This document shows positions 25,578 through 34,880 of a stretch of 64,000 nucleotides of DNA, piece by piece. The position numbers were made by a program, and so were the translations under genes. This DNA is from Falsihalocynthiibacter sp042445055 (lineage in GTDB: Bacteria > Pseudomonadota > Alphaproteobacteria > Rhodobacterales > Rhodobacteraceae), in the NCBI RefSeq assembly GCF_042445055.1, contig NZ_CP170339.1:2790001-2854000 (forward strand). The letters are read 5' to 3'. The first letter of the stretch is position 1. Each line of letters opens with the position of its first letter. Under the pieces are notes generated by a model, which did not search any database, was not told the origin of the DNA, and worked only from the letters and a program-made list of their open reading frames with translations.

Positions 25578-27749
25578 ATGAATATTCCAGAGACCCCTCA
25601 AAAGCCGCACAACCGCCAGAAACTCGAGGGTGGTAAGCGGTTTGTCATGCATACCGAGTTTAGCGCGGCGGGCGATCAACCGACCGCGATCAAAGAACTG
25701 GTTGAGGGGATTAATTCTGGCGAAAGAGATCAGGTTCTCTTGGGCGCGACAGGTACGGGCAAGACCTTTACGATGGCGAAAATCATCGAGGAAACCCAGC
25801 GGCCCGCGATCATCCTTGCGCCTAACAAAACGCTCGCCGCACAGCTTTATGGGGAATTCAAAGGCTTCTTTCCTGACAACGCGGTCGAGTATTTCGTCTC
25901 TTTCTATGACTATTATCAACCCGAGGCATATGTCCCGCGGTCCGATACTTTTATCGAAAAAGAGAGCCAGATTAACGAACAAATCGACCGCATGCGCCAC
26001 TCGGCCACGCGGGCTCTGTTGGAGCGGGACGATGTCATTATCGTTGCCTCGGTGTCCTGTATTTACGGTATCGGGAGTCCCGAAACATATACCGAAATGA
26101 CTCAAGATCTAGAGGCCGGTGAATCCTACAGCCAGCGCGAAATCATGGCCGGCTTTATTGCCCAGCAGTACAGTCGGAATGACGCCGCATTTTCGCGCGG
26201 CACGTTTCGCGTTCGTGGCGATAGTCTGGAGATTTGGCCAAGCCACCTAGAAGATCGCGGCTGGCGGTTCTCGTTTTTTGGTGACGAGCTAGAGACCATT
26301 ACCGAGTTCGACACGCTCACGGGCGAGCGCACTGGCAAACTGGATCGCGTGCGGATTTATGCGAACTCGCACTATGTGACCCCAAGACCAACGCTGCTTC
26401 AGGCGATCAAGTCGATCAAAGCTGAACTCAACCAACGTCTCAAGCAATTCGAAGCAGCGGGGAAACTACTCGAAGCCCAGCGCATTGAGCAACGCACCAA
26501 ATTTGATCTGGAGATGATTGAGGCGCAGGGGTTCTGCAACGGCATCGAGAACTACTCCCGCTACCTAACGGGCCGCGCTCCGGGCGAGCCGCCCCCCACT
26601 CTTTTCGAATACATCCCTGATAACGCAATCGTTTTTGCCGACGAGAGCCACGTTTCTGTCCCGCAGATCGGCGGAATGTACAAAGGCGACTATCGTCGTA
26701 AACACACCCTTTCCGAACACGGATTTCGCCTTCCGAGCTGTATGGACAACCGTCCGCTCAAATTTGAGGAATGGGACGCCATGCGAAGCCAGTCTGTCTT
26801 TGTGTCCGCGACACCATCGAAGTGGGAGCTTGAACAATCAGGCGGTATTTTCGCCGAACAGGTTATCCGTCCGACGGGCCTACTCGATCCTGTCATCGAG
26901 GTACGCCCTGTCACAACCCAAGTGGATGACCTACTCGACGAAATTCACCGAGTTACCGCAGATGGGTTCCGTGTTTTGGTGACGACACTCACCAAACGTA
27001 TGGCCGAAGACCTCACCGAATACCTGCACGAACAGGGTGTCAAAGTGCGCTATATGCACAGCGATATCGACACACTTGAACGCATAGAGATCCTGCGGGA
27101 CTTGCGCCTTGGTGCTTTCGATGTGCTCATCGGGATCAACTTGCTCCGAGAGGGGCTGGACATTCCCGAATGCGGCTTGGTCGCGATCCTTGATGCCGAC
27201 AAAGAAGGTTTCCTTCGGAGTGAGACTTCTCTTGTGCAGACAATTGGCCGAGCAGCGCGAAACGCTGAGGGCCGGGTTCTCATGTATGCCGACAAGATCA
27301 CTGGCAGCATGGAGCGCGCAATCGGCGAAACAAACCGTCGCCGTGAAAAGCAAATGGCCTATAACGAGGCGCACGGCATCACACCGCAAACGGTCAAGAA
27401 AAACGTCGATGACGTGCTGTCGGGTCTTTATCAGGGTGATGTCGACATGAACCGCGTCACGGCCAAGATAGACAAGCCAATGGTCGGCGCAAATCTGGCG
27501 GCCCATTTGGACGGCCTTCGCCAAGATATGCGCAAGGCCGCAGAGAACCTCGAGTTCGAAGAAGCCGCGCGCCTGCGTGACGAAGTCAAACGGCTGGAGG
27601 CGGTTGAGCTTGCAGTGGCCGACGATCCATTGGCCCGCCAATCGGCAATTGACGCCGCAAGCAATTCAGCAGCACAAAAACGAGGGCGTAGTACAGCGGG
27701 CCGAGGAGGTACACGCACACACCGTGGAAAATCTACGGCCAAGTTCTGA
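25578..27749 (+). CDS. uvrB: UvrABC excinuclease subunit B
   Basis: A 723-residue DNA helicase-like subunit of nucleotide excision repair. Visible are Walker A GATGTGKTFTMAK near residue 55, the beta-hairpin region YFVSFYDYYQPEAYVPRSDTF, helicase motif II FADESHVS near 352, motif VI QTIGRAARNAEGRVLMYAD near 555 and the C-terminal UVR domain (AAENLEFEEAARLRDEVKRLE near 660) that contacts UvrC. Start ATG 25578 follows AAGGAA. A low-complexity basic tail ends the protein. Length is as expected for alphaproteobacterial UvrB. Confidence 0.98.
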   Translation: MNIPETPQKPHNRQKLEGGKRFVMHTEFSAAGDQPTAIKELVEGINSGERDQVLLGATGTGKTFTMAKIIEETQRPAIILAPNKTLAAQLYGEFKGFFPDNAVEYFVSFYDYYQPEAYVPRSDTFIEKESQINEQIDRMRHSATRALLERDDVIIVASVSCIYGIGSPETYTEMTQDLEAGESYSQREIMAGFIAQQYSRNDAAFSRGTFRVRGDSLEIWPSHLEDRGWRFSFFGDELETITEFDTLTGERTGKLDRVRIYANSHYVTPRPTLLQAIKSIKAELNQRLKQFEAAGKLLEAQRIEQRTKFDLEMIEAQGFCNGIENYSRYLTGRAPGEPPPTLFEYIPDNAIVFADESHVSVPQIGGMYKGDYRRKHTLSEHGFRLPSCMDNRPLKFEEWDAMRSQSVFVSATPSKWELEQSGGIFAEQVIRPTGLLDPVIEVRPVTTQVDDLLDEIHRVTADGFRVLVTTLTKRMAEDLTEYLHEQGVKVRYMHSDIDTLERIEILRDLRLGAFDVLIGINLLREGLDIPECGLVAILDADKEGFLRSETSLVQTIGRAARNAEGRVLMYADKITGSMERAIGETNRRREKQMAYNEAHGITPQTVKKNVDDVLSGLYQGDVDMNRVTAKIDKPMVGANLAAHLDGLRQDMRKAAENLEFEEAARLRDEVKRLEAVELAVADDPLARQSAIDAASNSAAQKRGRSTAGRGGTRTHRGKSTAKF

Positions 27750-27827
27750 GCCGCTGAATCCACGGGGTTTTCCAGTGGCATAAACTGTCCTATTATAGGG
27801 GCTTATTTCCGTGATCGGAGGGTATCC

Positions 27828-28220
27828 ATGCGTGCCATAACCGTTTCTAAATTAACAGCCTTCGCCTGCGCACTGGTCGTTCTCGCTGGCTGCGCCACGC
27901 AACAGGAACGTTGTGTAAACTCCGCGACGCGGGACCTTCGGACTGTTACTGGTCTGGTCGCCGAGACCCAAGCAAACATCGCGCGTGGGTTCGGCTATAA
28001 CGTTCAGCGAGTGCCGTATACCGTGTATGAAACGTGCTACTACGCGGCGCGGCGTGCTTACGCTTGCCCTCAAACATACACACGTACGATCAGCACCCCT
28101 GTAGCAATAGACATCCAAGAAGAGAAACGCAAACTTGCCAGCCTGCAACAGCGAAAAACAGAGCTTGAATCGCAAGTCTCGGAATGGATCGCGCAGTGCC
28201 GGTTAAAATATCCTGAGTAG
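27828..28220 (+). CDS. Small putative lipoprotein
   Basis: A 130-residue protein starting after GGAGGG. The N-terminal helix ends in the lipobox LAGC (Cys about 23), so it is probably lipid-anchored. The mature part carries five further cysteines, a tyrosine-rich middle (YTVYETCYYAARRAYACPQTY) and a C-terminal coiled coil (EEKRKLASLQQRKTELESQVSEW). I do not recognise a named family. It ends three bases before the convergent monooxygenase-like gene. Confidence 0.75.
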   Translation: MRAITVSKLTAFACALVVLAGCATQQERCVNSATRDLRTVTGLVAETQANIARGFGYNVQRVPYTVYETCYYAARRAYACPQTYTRTISTPVAIDIQEEKRKLASLQQRKTELESQVSEWIAQCRLKYPE

Positions 28221-28223
28221 CGC

Positions 28224-28541
28224 CTAAAAAACGGCCGCCACTTCGTACATCACTGGCTCAAAACTCTTGCAGAGTTCATTAATTGCGCGATTTCGCTTTC
28301 GCATTTCGGGCGTGCGTAACATCGCCTGAAAATCTTCGCGGCGCTTCCACTGTGAATAGTTCGCGATGCGTGTTTGGGCGTCATTTACATGCAAACCCGC
28401 TGCGATAAATCCGGGCTGTTTGCTGATAAATTCGTCATACGCCTCTGTCAGCGCCTCAAGCAAATCCTGACATGTCCCCGGCGTCATTTCAAATGTGGTG
28501 ACAACGGTTTGAACGGGGGCAGATACTGAAATATTTGGCAT
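28224..28541 (-). CDS. Antibiotic biosynthesis monooxygenase (ABM)-domain protein
   Basis: A 105-residue single-domain ferredoxin-like alpha/beta-barrel protein: VVTTFEMTPGTCQDLLEAL, QPGFIAAGLHVNDAQTRIANYSQWKRREDFQAML follows the ABM pattern (GF-x-x-x-x-x-H-x-S/N, then Y-x-x-W-x-x-x-x-x-F). Such proteins act as small monooxygenases, heme-degrading enzymes or quinol-type oxygenases, and many are uncharacterised. The start follows AGGAGGAG on the minus strand. It stands alone. Confidence 0.8.
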   Translation of the reverse strand: MPNISVSAPVQTVVTTFEMTPGTCQDLLEALTEAYDEFISKQPGFIAAGLHVNDAQTRIANYSQWKRREDFQAMLRTPEMRKRNRAINELCKSFEPVMYEVAAVF

Positions 28542-28596
28542 AAACTCCTCCTATTCCCGAATCCTAGCGCAACCCCGCGATTCCACCAAACGTAAT

Positions 28597-28620
28597 GAGA
28601 GGGCAATCGCTCGCCCTCTC
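28597..28620 (-). terminator. Candidate terminator of the beta-helix gene
   Basis: GAGAGGGC (28597-28604) and GCCCTCTC (28613-28620) form a perfect eight-base stem with an eight-base loop, 18 bases past the 3' end of the minus-strand beta-helix gene. The following T-run is weak (ATTACGTTT on the minus strand). Confidence 0.5.
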
Positions 28621-28637
28621 CTGTCCTGAAGCGCGTA

Positions 28638-30932
28638 TTACGTCGGCGTATCCATCCGAACCGTCAAATGCACCGTCCCACGGCACGCCACCGACCACTT
28701 GACCCTAAGCTCATCCTGATCGCTCCCCTGCTTCAATGAGGTGTATGGGAACTCCACGACATGTGTGTTGCTTGATCGAAGAATTTTCCCGTCCGGAACC
28801 AACCCAACCATTGATTTGGTCATGCCGCCGAACGGCAGCTTCTTTTCGGTATCAACGGTCCAGCTTGATGAGTCAGATTCCTCAGTGTGACGGAAAGACA
28901 GCGGATTAAAAATCGGCTCATTCACCAAGTTGAACGTGTTTCCCTCAACGACAACATTGCGCGCCTTGTTCATGTCAAGACTAGCATAGGTCTCATCGAC
29001 ATGATCCACACGATCAATGCTTCCGTTCAGTGCGCGAAATACGTTTCCAGAGATATTCAGCCCCTGAAGGTAATGCCCTGTCCCATATGGCTTGATAACA
29101 ATCCAATTAAACCACGGCGCCACATCGTTAACTGTAAAAATGTTACCAGTAATGGTCAGCCCACCAAATGAGAACTCGCTATTGAAATCAGGGGTCGCAT
29201 CGTGCTCGTTCGTCATTTCGATAAAGTTGTTATCGATATAATTTCCAACGATTGTCGACTTTGGATTCGTCGTCGTAAAGATCAACCCCGCCTTACGGAT
29301 GCCATCTGTTTCGCCGTCACCATGGAACCAGTGGTTCCCCGAGAACAAATGCCCCGTACCATTCCAAACACCAAACGATGCAAAGCGCACGACGCGGTTG
29401 TCACGAACTTTGGTGTCATTCGCATTCACATTAACCGCAATCGTTGTTCGATCTTGTGAGCGCATAGACTGTTCGTTCGACAAGAATTGGCACCGATCAA
29501 TCAGCATCCCCTGACAACCACCACCAGGCGACGTAATTCCGCGGTCCTTAGGTTTCGTAATGAAACAATCCCTCACTTGAAATGCCAGCCCGTCAGGCGC
29601 AAGCATGATCGCACTCGCGTGCCCGTTACATTGGAACTCAATGTCCGAAAGTACGAACTTGTCCAACCCCGAGAAGCCACTAAAATCCAATGCATACTTA
29701 AATCGAGTAAACGTATAATTCTGCGTCCCTGCCGCCCCAAAGAGTGGCTGGCTCAACGTCACCTTTTTCGCCCCTACATTGACCGCGCGCACATATACTT
29801 CACGTCCAACGCCAGCGCCTTCAACGAGCGAACCAACCGCAATATTCGCGATATTATCAACGTTGGTCAGAACCTTCGCGTCATTCTCCGAATACTTCGC
29901 GACCGAGGTCACAACCTCATCGTTCCACGCGGGGCCATCGACAACATTGAACTGACCATTCCGAATGACGCGTCGCACCGCATACCCCGAAATATTATCG
30001 ACAACTTCCTGAACATTGATCGGCTCGGTAAGTTCGATCCGGCGCCCCTGCATATCCAGTGAATCGTGATCGGTGAAATTAAACAAAGCTTGTAGAGCCT
30101 TTTTGAACGCCAGTACTTCATCACCGCCAAATGCCTCGACATAAGTCCCCAAGTCATAATTCTTGGTCAAAGCCAACCGTGCCGATACGGGCATAGAAAC
30201 CGAGCCCTGAAACCGCACACGGTTCATGAATGTTACGTTGCTATTAAGCCTGAACACCCCCGCCGGCACCAAAACCTCGCGACCGTTGGCGGCATTATCG
30301 GCAGCCGTGAACGCATCAGAATCATCGGTAACACCGTCGCCAATCGCGCCGTAATCACGCACGTCCACCCAGTCCATCATATCGCGCAGGAACACATCCG
30401 TCGCATCCTCAATGCGCAGATCATCTATACGCACCACCGACCCGTTCGGCCCCGTAAACGTAAGCCCAAAATGCCCATAAGTTGCCGTCAGCCCCCAAAG
30501 CATGTCCACACCCACTCGCGCGCCTGTTCCGACAATCGCCGATACTTCAACAACATCGCCGTAGCCTTCCAGAGTCTTCGTCGGCCCCACTTCGACAAGC
30601 CCGGCCACGTGCGCATCTTGCGCTTCACCGGCCCAGCCCGAAATCTGGACGTCTGGTAAGTTGCCACTCACCACTTTCACCCGCGCACTAATGCGCAAAT
30701 AGCAACCGGGGATTATCGGTGTTTTTCCCATCCAATGCAGTTTCTGGGTCGTGTTCGTCTTGAGCAGCTCCAGACAGCTGCCAAAATCCTGATCCGCCGA
30801 GACAATCGCTGCATACGGCGAACCATCATAAGTATCCGATCCCGCCGTTCCGTCTTGCGATGACCAAACATCCAATCCGCCCGCAAATGCAGATGGCATA
30901 AGTTCCAATCTTTCGGTGATGGCTATGTTCAT
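28638..30932 (-). CDS. Right-handed beta-helix (pectate lyase-like) protein, possible GTA head spike
   Basis: A 764-residue protein without a signal peptide, starting after AAGGGG. Residues 1-190 form a jelly-roll-like N-terminal module (LELMPSAFAGGLDVWSSQDGT...). A pectate-lyase-3 style entry (VDVRDYGAIGDGVTDDSDAF near 188-207) starts a long beta-helix with repeated asparagine-rich turns (VRDNRVVRF, IVGNYIDNNF, ITGNIFTV, VVEGNTF), and a C-terminal beta domain closes it. Soluble intracellular beta-helix proteins of this layout are typical of phage tailspikes and, in Rhodobacterales, of spikes on gene transfer agent heads that bind capsule. That role is inferred; a polysaccharide lyase is the alternative. 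Confidence 0.7.
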   Translation of the reverse strand: MNIAITERLELMPSAFAGGLDVWSSQDGTAGSDTYDGSPYAAIVSADQDFGSCLELLKTNTTQKLHWMGKTPIIPGCYLRISARVKVVSGNLPDVQISGWAGEAQDAHVAGLVEVGPTKTLEGYGDVVEVSAIVGTGARVGVDMLWGLTATYGHFGLTFTGPNGSVVRIDDLRIEDATDVFLRDMMDWVDVRDYGAIGDGVTDDSDAFTAADNAANGREVLVPAGVFRLNSNVTFMNRVRFQGSVSMPVSARLALTKNYDLGTYVEAFGGDEVLAFKKALQALFNFTDHDSLDMQGRRIELTEPINVQEVVDNISGYAVRRVIRNGQFNVVDGPAWNDEVVTSVAKYSENDAKVLTNVDNIANIAVGSLVEGAGVGREVYVRAVNVGAKKVTLSQPLFGAAGTQNYTFTRFKYALDFSGFSGLDKFVLSDIEFQCNGHASAIMLAPDGLAFQVRDCFITKPKDRGITSPGGGCQGMLIDRCQFLSNEQSMRSQDRTTIAVNVNANDTKVRDNRVVRFASFGVWNGTGHLFSGNHWFHGDGETDGIRKAGLIFTTTNPKSTIVGNYIDNNFIEMTNEHDATPDFNSEFSFGGLTITGNIFTVNDVAPWFNWIVIKPYGTGHYLQGLNISGNVFRALNGSIDRVDHVDETYASLDMNKARNVVVEGNTFNLVNEPIFNPLSFRHTEESDSSSWTVDTEKKLPFGGMTKSMVGLVPDGKILRSSNTHVVEFPYTSLKQGSDQDELRVKWSVACRGTVHLTVRMDTPT

Positions 30933-31120
30933 TTGTTACCCCTTCGACATTTGCGAGAACGTGCTTTCAATTCAGACAGCGCCGTTTTTAACAAAAATGT
31001 CCTAACGCCCCCCTAGACATCCGTGCGCTGCTTCACCAAATCGGGAACACCGAATGCGCCTTGTATTCAGGCATTTCATGCGGCAAAACGAACAGAGTGA
31101 ACGTAACAAAACGGTTCAAT

Positions 31121-31816
31121 ATGCGCATCGCGAGCTACAACATTCGCAAATCTGTCGGCCTCGACTGGAAGCGCAGTCCGCAACGAATCCTCAAGGTTCT
31201 TCGGGAAATTTCAGCCGACATCGTCGTCCTTCAAGAAGTTGACCGCCGCTCGGGCGCGCGTCAAAGCACCCTCCCCGCGCGCATCGACCCCGACGGGCTG
31301 AACTACACCTATGTTGATATCGCCGTTCGCCCGCGCAGTTATGGCTGGCACGGAAACGCAATTCTTTTTGGTCCGCACTATGAACAGATATCCTGCGAAC
31401 GGATCGAACTCCCAACTTTCGAGCCGCGCGGCGCAGTCACCGCATTGTTTCAAAACGAAAACGGCCAGAAGTTCCGCATTATCGGTGCTCACCTTGCCCT
31501 GCAAAAAAGCATGCGCGCCAAGCAGGCAACCGTACTTTGCGATTATATGAATGCATTGCCCGACGATATCCCTTGTATTCTTGCTGGGGATTTCAATGAA
31601 TGGCGATTGCACGGCGCAGCAGGTGAAGTGTTCGAAGACGAATTCACACTCTTAACACCTGGTCCCAGCTTCCATACCTCTCGCCCGACTTTGCCACTGG
31701 ACCGTTTTGTCATTACTCCAACCATTGAGCCTGCGGAGTATGGAGTCTTTACTTCGGAAACCACGCGCAAGGCGTCCGACCACTTACCGATCTATTTGGA
31801 CATCAAGAGTCTCTAA
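31121..31816 (+). CDS. Endonuclease/exonuclease/phosphatase-family protein
   Basis: A 231-residue EEP-fold hydrolase: RIASYNIRK at the N-terminus, VVLQEVDRR near 35 (metal-binding Glu), ILAGDFNEW near 160 and the terminal SDHLPIYLDI with the catalytic Asp-His. Substrates of this superfamily range from DNA to phosphoinositides and sphingomyelin; the sequence does not decide. No signal peptide is seen from ATG 31121; an in-frame upstream start (31061) would add 20 residues unlike the family. It stands alone between the beta-helix gene and the ROK operon. Confidence 0.82.
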   Translation: MRIASYNIRKSVGLDWKRSPQRILKVLREISADIVVLQEVDRRSGARQSTLPARIDPDGLNYTYVDIAVRPRSYGWHGNAILFGPHYEQISCERIELPTFEPRGAVTALFQNENGQKFRIIGAHLALQKSMRAKQATVLCDYMNALPDDIPCILAGDFNEWRLHGAAGEVFEDEFTLLTPGPSFHTSRPTLPLDRFVITPTIEPAEYGVFTSETTRKASDHLPIYLDIKSL

Positions 31817-31831
31817 GTCTGAATAACCCCC

Positions 31832-31859
31832 TTGATATATCCCAAAATCTATTTATTCA
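31832..31859 (+). promoter_or_regulatory. Candidate promoter of the ROK operon with flanking inverted repeat
   Basis: TTGATA (31832-31837), 16 bases, TATTCA (31854-31859) lies 30 bases before the TTG start. A seven-base inverted repeat CTGAATA (31819-31825) / TATTCAG (31854-31860) brackets it and could be an operator, perhaps for the ROK protein itself. Pattern evidence only. Confidence 0.35.
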
Positions 31860-31888
31860 GGACTCCGTACTAAATAGGAATTCCCGTT

Positions 31889-33028
31889 TTGCTCAAGATC
31901 GCAGACCCACTTTTGATGCGCGAAATCAATAAGTTCAGCATCCTTGAGACGATTCGACAAAGCGGTGAGATTTCCCGAATTGAGATTACCAACCGCACAC
32001 AACTAAGCCGCACAACCGTCTCTGCAATCACTGGCGCTCTGCTTGAGACGGGCCTGATCGAAACAAGCCACACCGAGGAACCTTCGCGCGGCCGTCCACG
32101 GGTAAAGCTGGCACTTGTGGCCGACGCCGCCTATGCCTTCGGCATCGCGCTTGACGCTAATGGCCTCACGCTGTCCCTAACCAATTTTCGCGGTGACGTC
32201 ATGATAACCGCTCGGCATAAACGCCGCCTTGCCGATTTAACTGCCTTCGAGATCGCCGACTTCATCACTCCTATCCTACGCGAAGCCTGCGCTGCATCGA
32301 ATATTGACCAGCGTCGCGTAAATGGCATTTGCATCGGAATTCCCAGCCTAACTGATCTCGAGAATGCCACATGCACCGCCGAAGCGACATTCGCCTCCGT
32401 AACACCCGAACTACGCGACACTCTCGCCCAGAGAACCGGCCTCAGGGTATTCTTGGAAAACCATGCAAACCTGTTGGCATTGGATCATCAATGGACGGGG
32501 CACGACGGCACCTGCGCTTTTGTTGTCTTTCACGAAACGCTCGAACTCTCCATCATTCCGTCCAATGGCGCTCATGGACGTCTCGCCCCCGCAATCGGTC
32601 ACACCAAAATCCGTGCTAACGGTGAAGTATGTGAATGCGGCCAAGTTGACTGCGCACAAGCGTACCTCTCACTCTCTGCGCTCACCAAACTGAACGGCAA
32701 AGCGGGGCAATCACTGGCCGACCTACTCGCCGCAGTTTCCCCCCAACACGCATCGCTACTTGCGGATGTCTTGGGCCAATGCGTTGCGCATGTACTAAAC
32801 CTTTTTGCCCCTCAGAAGCTTATCCTAACCTGCGACAGCAGCGCCTTTCTTGAGCACATCTCAGACGAACTCATCGCGAGCATCAACAAGAACACAGCCA
32901 AACAGCACCTTAACCAAACGACCCTAGAGTTTCGGGCCGCGAACCCACAAAACGTGGCAAGAGGAGCCACCGCTTTTGTACTCCGTGAATTCTATAATGC
33001 GCCATGGTTGGCGAAGGAGGAAAAATGA
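31889..33028 (+). CDS. ROK-family transcriptional regulator (NagC/XylR type)
   Basis: A 379-residue protein. An N-terminal winged helix (about 8-75; SRIEITNRTQLSRTTVSAITGALLETGLI) is followed by a ROK sugar-binding domain. The zinc motif is present as CECGQVDC near residue 250. The kinase catalytic Asp found in ENDANA of active ROK kinases is His here (ENHANLLAL), consistent with a regulator rather than a kinase. The start is TTG 31889, with AGGAA eight bases upstream. It overlaps the following oxidoreductase (ATGA), so it probably regulates its own sugar operon. Confidence 0.9.
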   Translation: MLKIADPLLMREINKFSILETIRQSGEISRIEITNRTQLSRTTVSAITGALLETGLIETSHTEEPSRGRPRVKLALVADAAYAFGIALDANGLTLSLTNFRGDVMITARHKRRLADLTAFEIADFITPILREACAASNIDQRRVNGICIGIPSLTDLENATCTAEATFASVTPELRDTLAQRTGLRVFLENHANLLALDHQWTGHDGTCAFVVFHETLELSIIPSNGAHGRLAPAIGHTKIRANGEVCECGQVDCAQAYLSLSALTKLNGKAGQSLADLLAAVSPQHASLLADVLGQCVAHVLNLFAPQKLILTCDSSAFLEHISDELIASINKNTAKQHLNQTTLEFRAANPQNVARGATAFVLREFYNAPWLAKEEK

Positions 33029-34131
33029 AAACATCAGTCAACGTCGGTGTCATCGGATGCGGCAACATCTCGGACGCCTATCTCAAAGCGGCCCCGCAAT
33101 TTGAGGCCATGCAAATCATCGCCTGCGCCGATATCAATCCCGACGCAGCGATTGCCAAGGCAGAAACCTATGGCATCCAAGCGCTTAGCGTCGAAGATTT
33201 GCTCGCGGATGATCGGATAGAGCTCGTCCTTAACCTGACCACACCACAACACCACGTGCCTGTCGGGCTACAAATATTGAACGCAGGCAAGCATAGTTAT
33301 TCAGAAAAACCCTTGGCGATTGACCTCTCCGAGGCGCTGAAACTTGTCGAACTCGCCGCGCAAAAGGGCCTTCGCGTTGGCTGTGCGCCTGATACGTTTT
33401 TCGGCGGTTCTCACCAAACGGCACGCAAGGCTGTCGATGAAGGCATAATTGGCGCGGCCCTCGCTGGCTCTGCCTATATGATGTGCCCGGGCCACGAGGC
33501 ATGGCACCCTAATCCCGATTTCTACTATCAACAGGGTGGTGGCCCGCTCATGGATATGGGGCCATACTATATCACCGCACTCATCAATATGATCGGCTCA
33601 ATTGAGTCCGTCACCGGCGTCGCCAAGGCTGCCTACGCCAAACGAGAGATCACTTCCGGTCCTAGGAAGGGCGAGAAATTCAACGTCGACGTCCAAACCC
33701 ACATTTCCGCAGTTCTAAGCTTCACCTGTGGCGCTCAGGTCAACCTGACAACAAGCTTTGACGTTCACAAACACACCCATAATCACATCGAACTTTATGG
33801 CTCCAAGGGATCAATGATCGTCCCAGATCCAAACAGATTTGATGGCGACGTAGAAGTAAGCAAAGCGAGCGGGGATTGGGAAAATGTGCCTCAAACGCAT
33901 CTCTACGGCGACGACAACTATCGCGGCATTGGCCTTGCGGATATGGCCCAAGCCATTCTGGATGATCGCCCGCAACGCGCAAGCCTTGAACTGTCGCTGC
34001 ACGTTCTCGAAGCGATGGAAGCGATCCTGACCTCGGCCGAAACAGGCCGCCGCGTCACACTCAAACATCAATGCGACCGCCCTGCGGCGCTGCCTGATAC
34101 TTTGCCATTTGGAAAACTCAAGGAGGAGTGA
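33025..34131 (+). CDS. Gfo/Idh/MocA-family NAD(P)-dependent oxidoreductase
   Basis: A 368-residue protein with a strong AAGGAGG ribosome-binding site (33014-33020). The N-terminal Rossmann fold shows GVIGCGNISDAYLKAAPQF and ADINPD; the family motif EKP occurs as YSEKPLAIDL near residue 98. The C-terminal alpha/beta domain contains GGGPLMDMGPYYITALINM near 178. These enzymes oxidise or epimerise sugars and inositols. Its operon partners are a ROK regulator and a ThuA protein, a combination common in disaccharide or modified-sugar catabolism; the exact substrate is unknown. Confidence 0.92.
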   Translation: MKTSVNVGVIGCGNISDAYLKAAPQFEAMQIIACADINPDAAIAKAETYGIQALSVEDLLADDRIELVLNLTTPQHHVPVGLQILNAGKHSYSEKPLAIDLSEALKLVELAAQKGLRVGCAPDTFFGGSHQTARKAVDEGIIGAALAGSAYMMCPGHEAWHPNPDFYYQQGGGPLMDMGPYYITALINMIGSIESVTGVAKAAYAKREITSGPRKGEKFNVDVQTHISAVLSFTCGAQVNLTTSFDVHKHTHNHIELYGSKGSMIVPDPNRFDGDVEVSKASGDWENVPQTHLYGDDNYRGIGLADMAQAILDDRPQRASLELSLHVLEAMEAILTSAETGRRVTLKHQCDRPAALPDTLPFGKLKEE

Positions 34132-34134
34132 GAA

Positions 34135-34782
34135 ATGCCAATCAAGAAAGCCCTCATCGTTTGGGGAGGCTGGGACGGCCACACCCCCCAAGAAAGCGCA
34201 AAGGTCATGAAAGCATCGCTAGAAGATGCCGGATTTGACGTGACACTAGAGGATTCTACCGAAGCATTCGCCGACCCAGACCTTGGGCGGTTTGACCTCA
34301 TCATGCCCGTCATTACAATGTCCACAATCGAGAAGGAGGAACTAACCAATCTTCTTGCCGCGGTGCGCGCTGGATCGGGGCTTGCGGGCTTCCACGGCAC
34401 AATGTGTGACAGTTTCAGAAACGAACCCGACTACCAATTTATGACTGGCGGTCAGTGGGTTGCCCATCCGGGCGACATCATTGACTACACCGTACAGATA
34501 ACCAAAACGGACGACCCAATCACAGATGGCATTTCCGATTTCGCCTATCACTCCGAGCAATATTATATGCACATTGACCCCTCGATCGAAGTGCTCGCCA
34601 CCACAACATTCGACGGCAGTCGCTTTGACGAGATTGACGGTGTCGTAATGCCCGTTGTCTGGAAGCGTCGGTTTGGCAAAGGGCGCGTGTTCTATTCCGC
34701 ACTCGGACATATTGCCGATGAGTTCAAAGTTCCTGAAATGAAAACCATGATGGAACGCGGCGCACTTTGGGCTGCACGCTAA
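34135..34782 (+). CDS. ThuA domain-containing protein
   Basis: A 215-residue protein of the ThuA (trehalose utilisation) class I glutamine-amidotransferase-like fold: KALIVWGGWDGHTPQESAKVM at the N-terminus, GLAGFHGTMCDSFRN near 82, WVAHPG near 107 and the late GRVFYSALGH. The H-G-T-M segment replaces the GATase nucleophile cysteine region. ThuA proteins are linked to oxidation of disaccharides together with Gfo/Idh/MocA enzymes, as found here, three bases downstream of that gene and with AAGGAGG before its start. Confidence 0.9.
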   Translation: MPIKKALIVWGGWDGHTPQESAKVMKASLEDAGFDVTLEDSTEAFADPDLGRFDLIMPVITMSTIEKEELTNLLAAVRAGSGLAGFHGTMCDSFRNEPDYQFMTGGQWVAHPGDIIDYTVQITKTDDPITDGISDFAYHSEQYYMHIDPSIEVLATTTFDGSRFDEIDGVVMPVVWKRRFGKGRVFYSALGHIADEFKVPEMKTMMERGALWAAR

Positions 34783-34787
34783 ACTCT

Positions 34788-34814
34788 TTCCGAGGCAGCC
34801 GCCCTGCCTCGGAA
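34788..34814 (+). terminator. Hairpin after the ROK-oxidoreductase-ThuA operon
   Basis: TTCCGAGGCAG (34788-34798) and CTGCCTCGGAA (34804-34814) form a perfect 11-base stem with a five-base CCGCC loop, directly after the ThuA stop. A T-run is missing, so termination strength is uncertain. Confidence 0.6.
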
Positions 34815-34880
34815 TCCATTGTTGCGGCCTTGTGCACACCTGCGTAAAACAATCGCAAACAGCCAAAGAAGGATCGCGCA

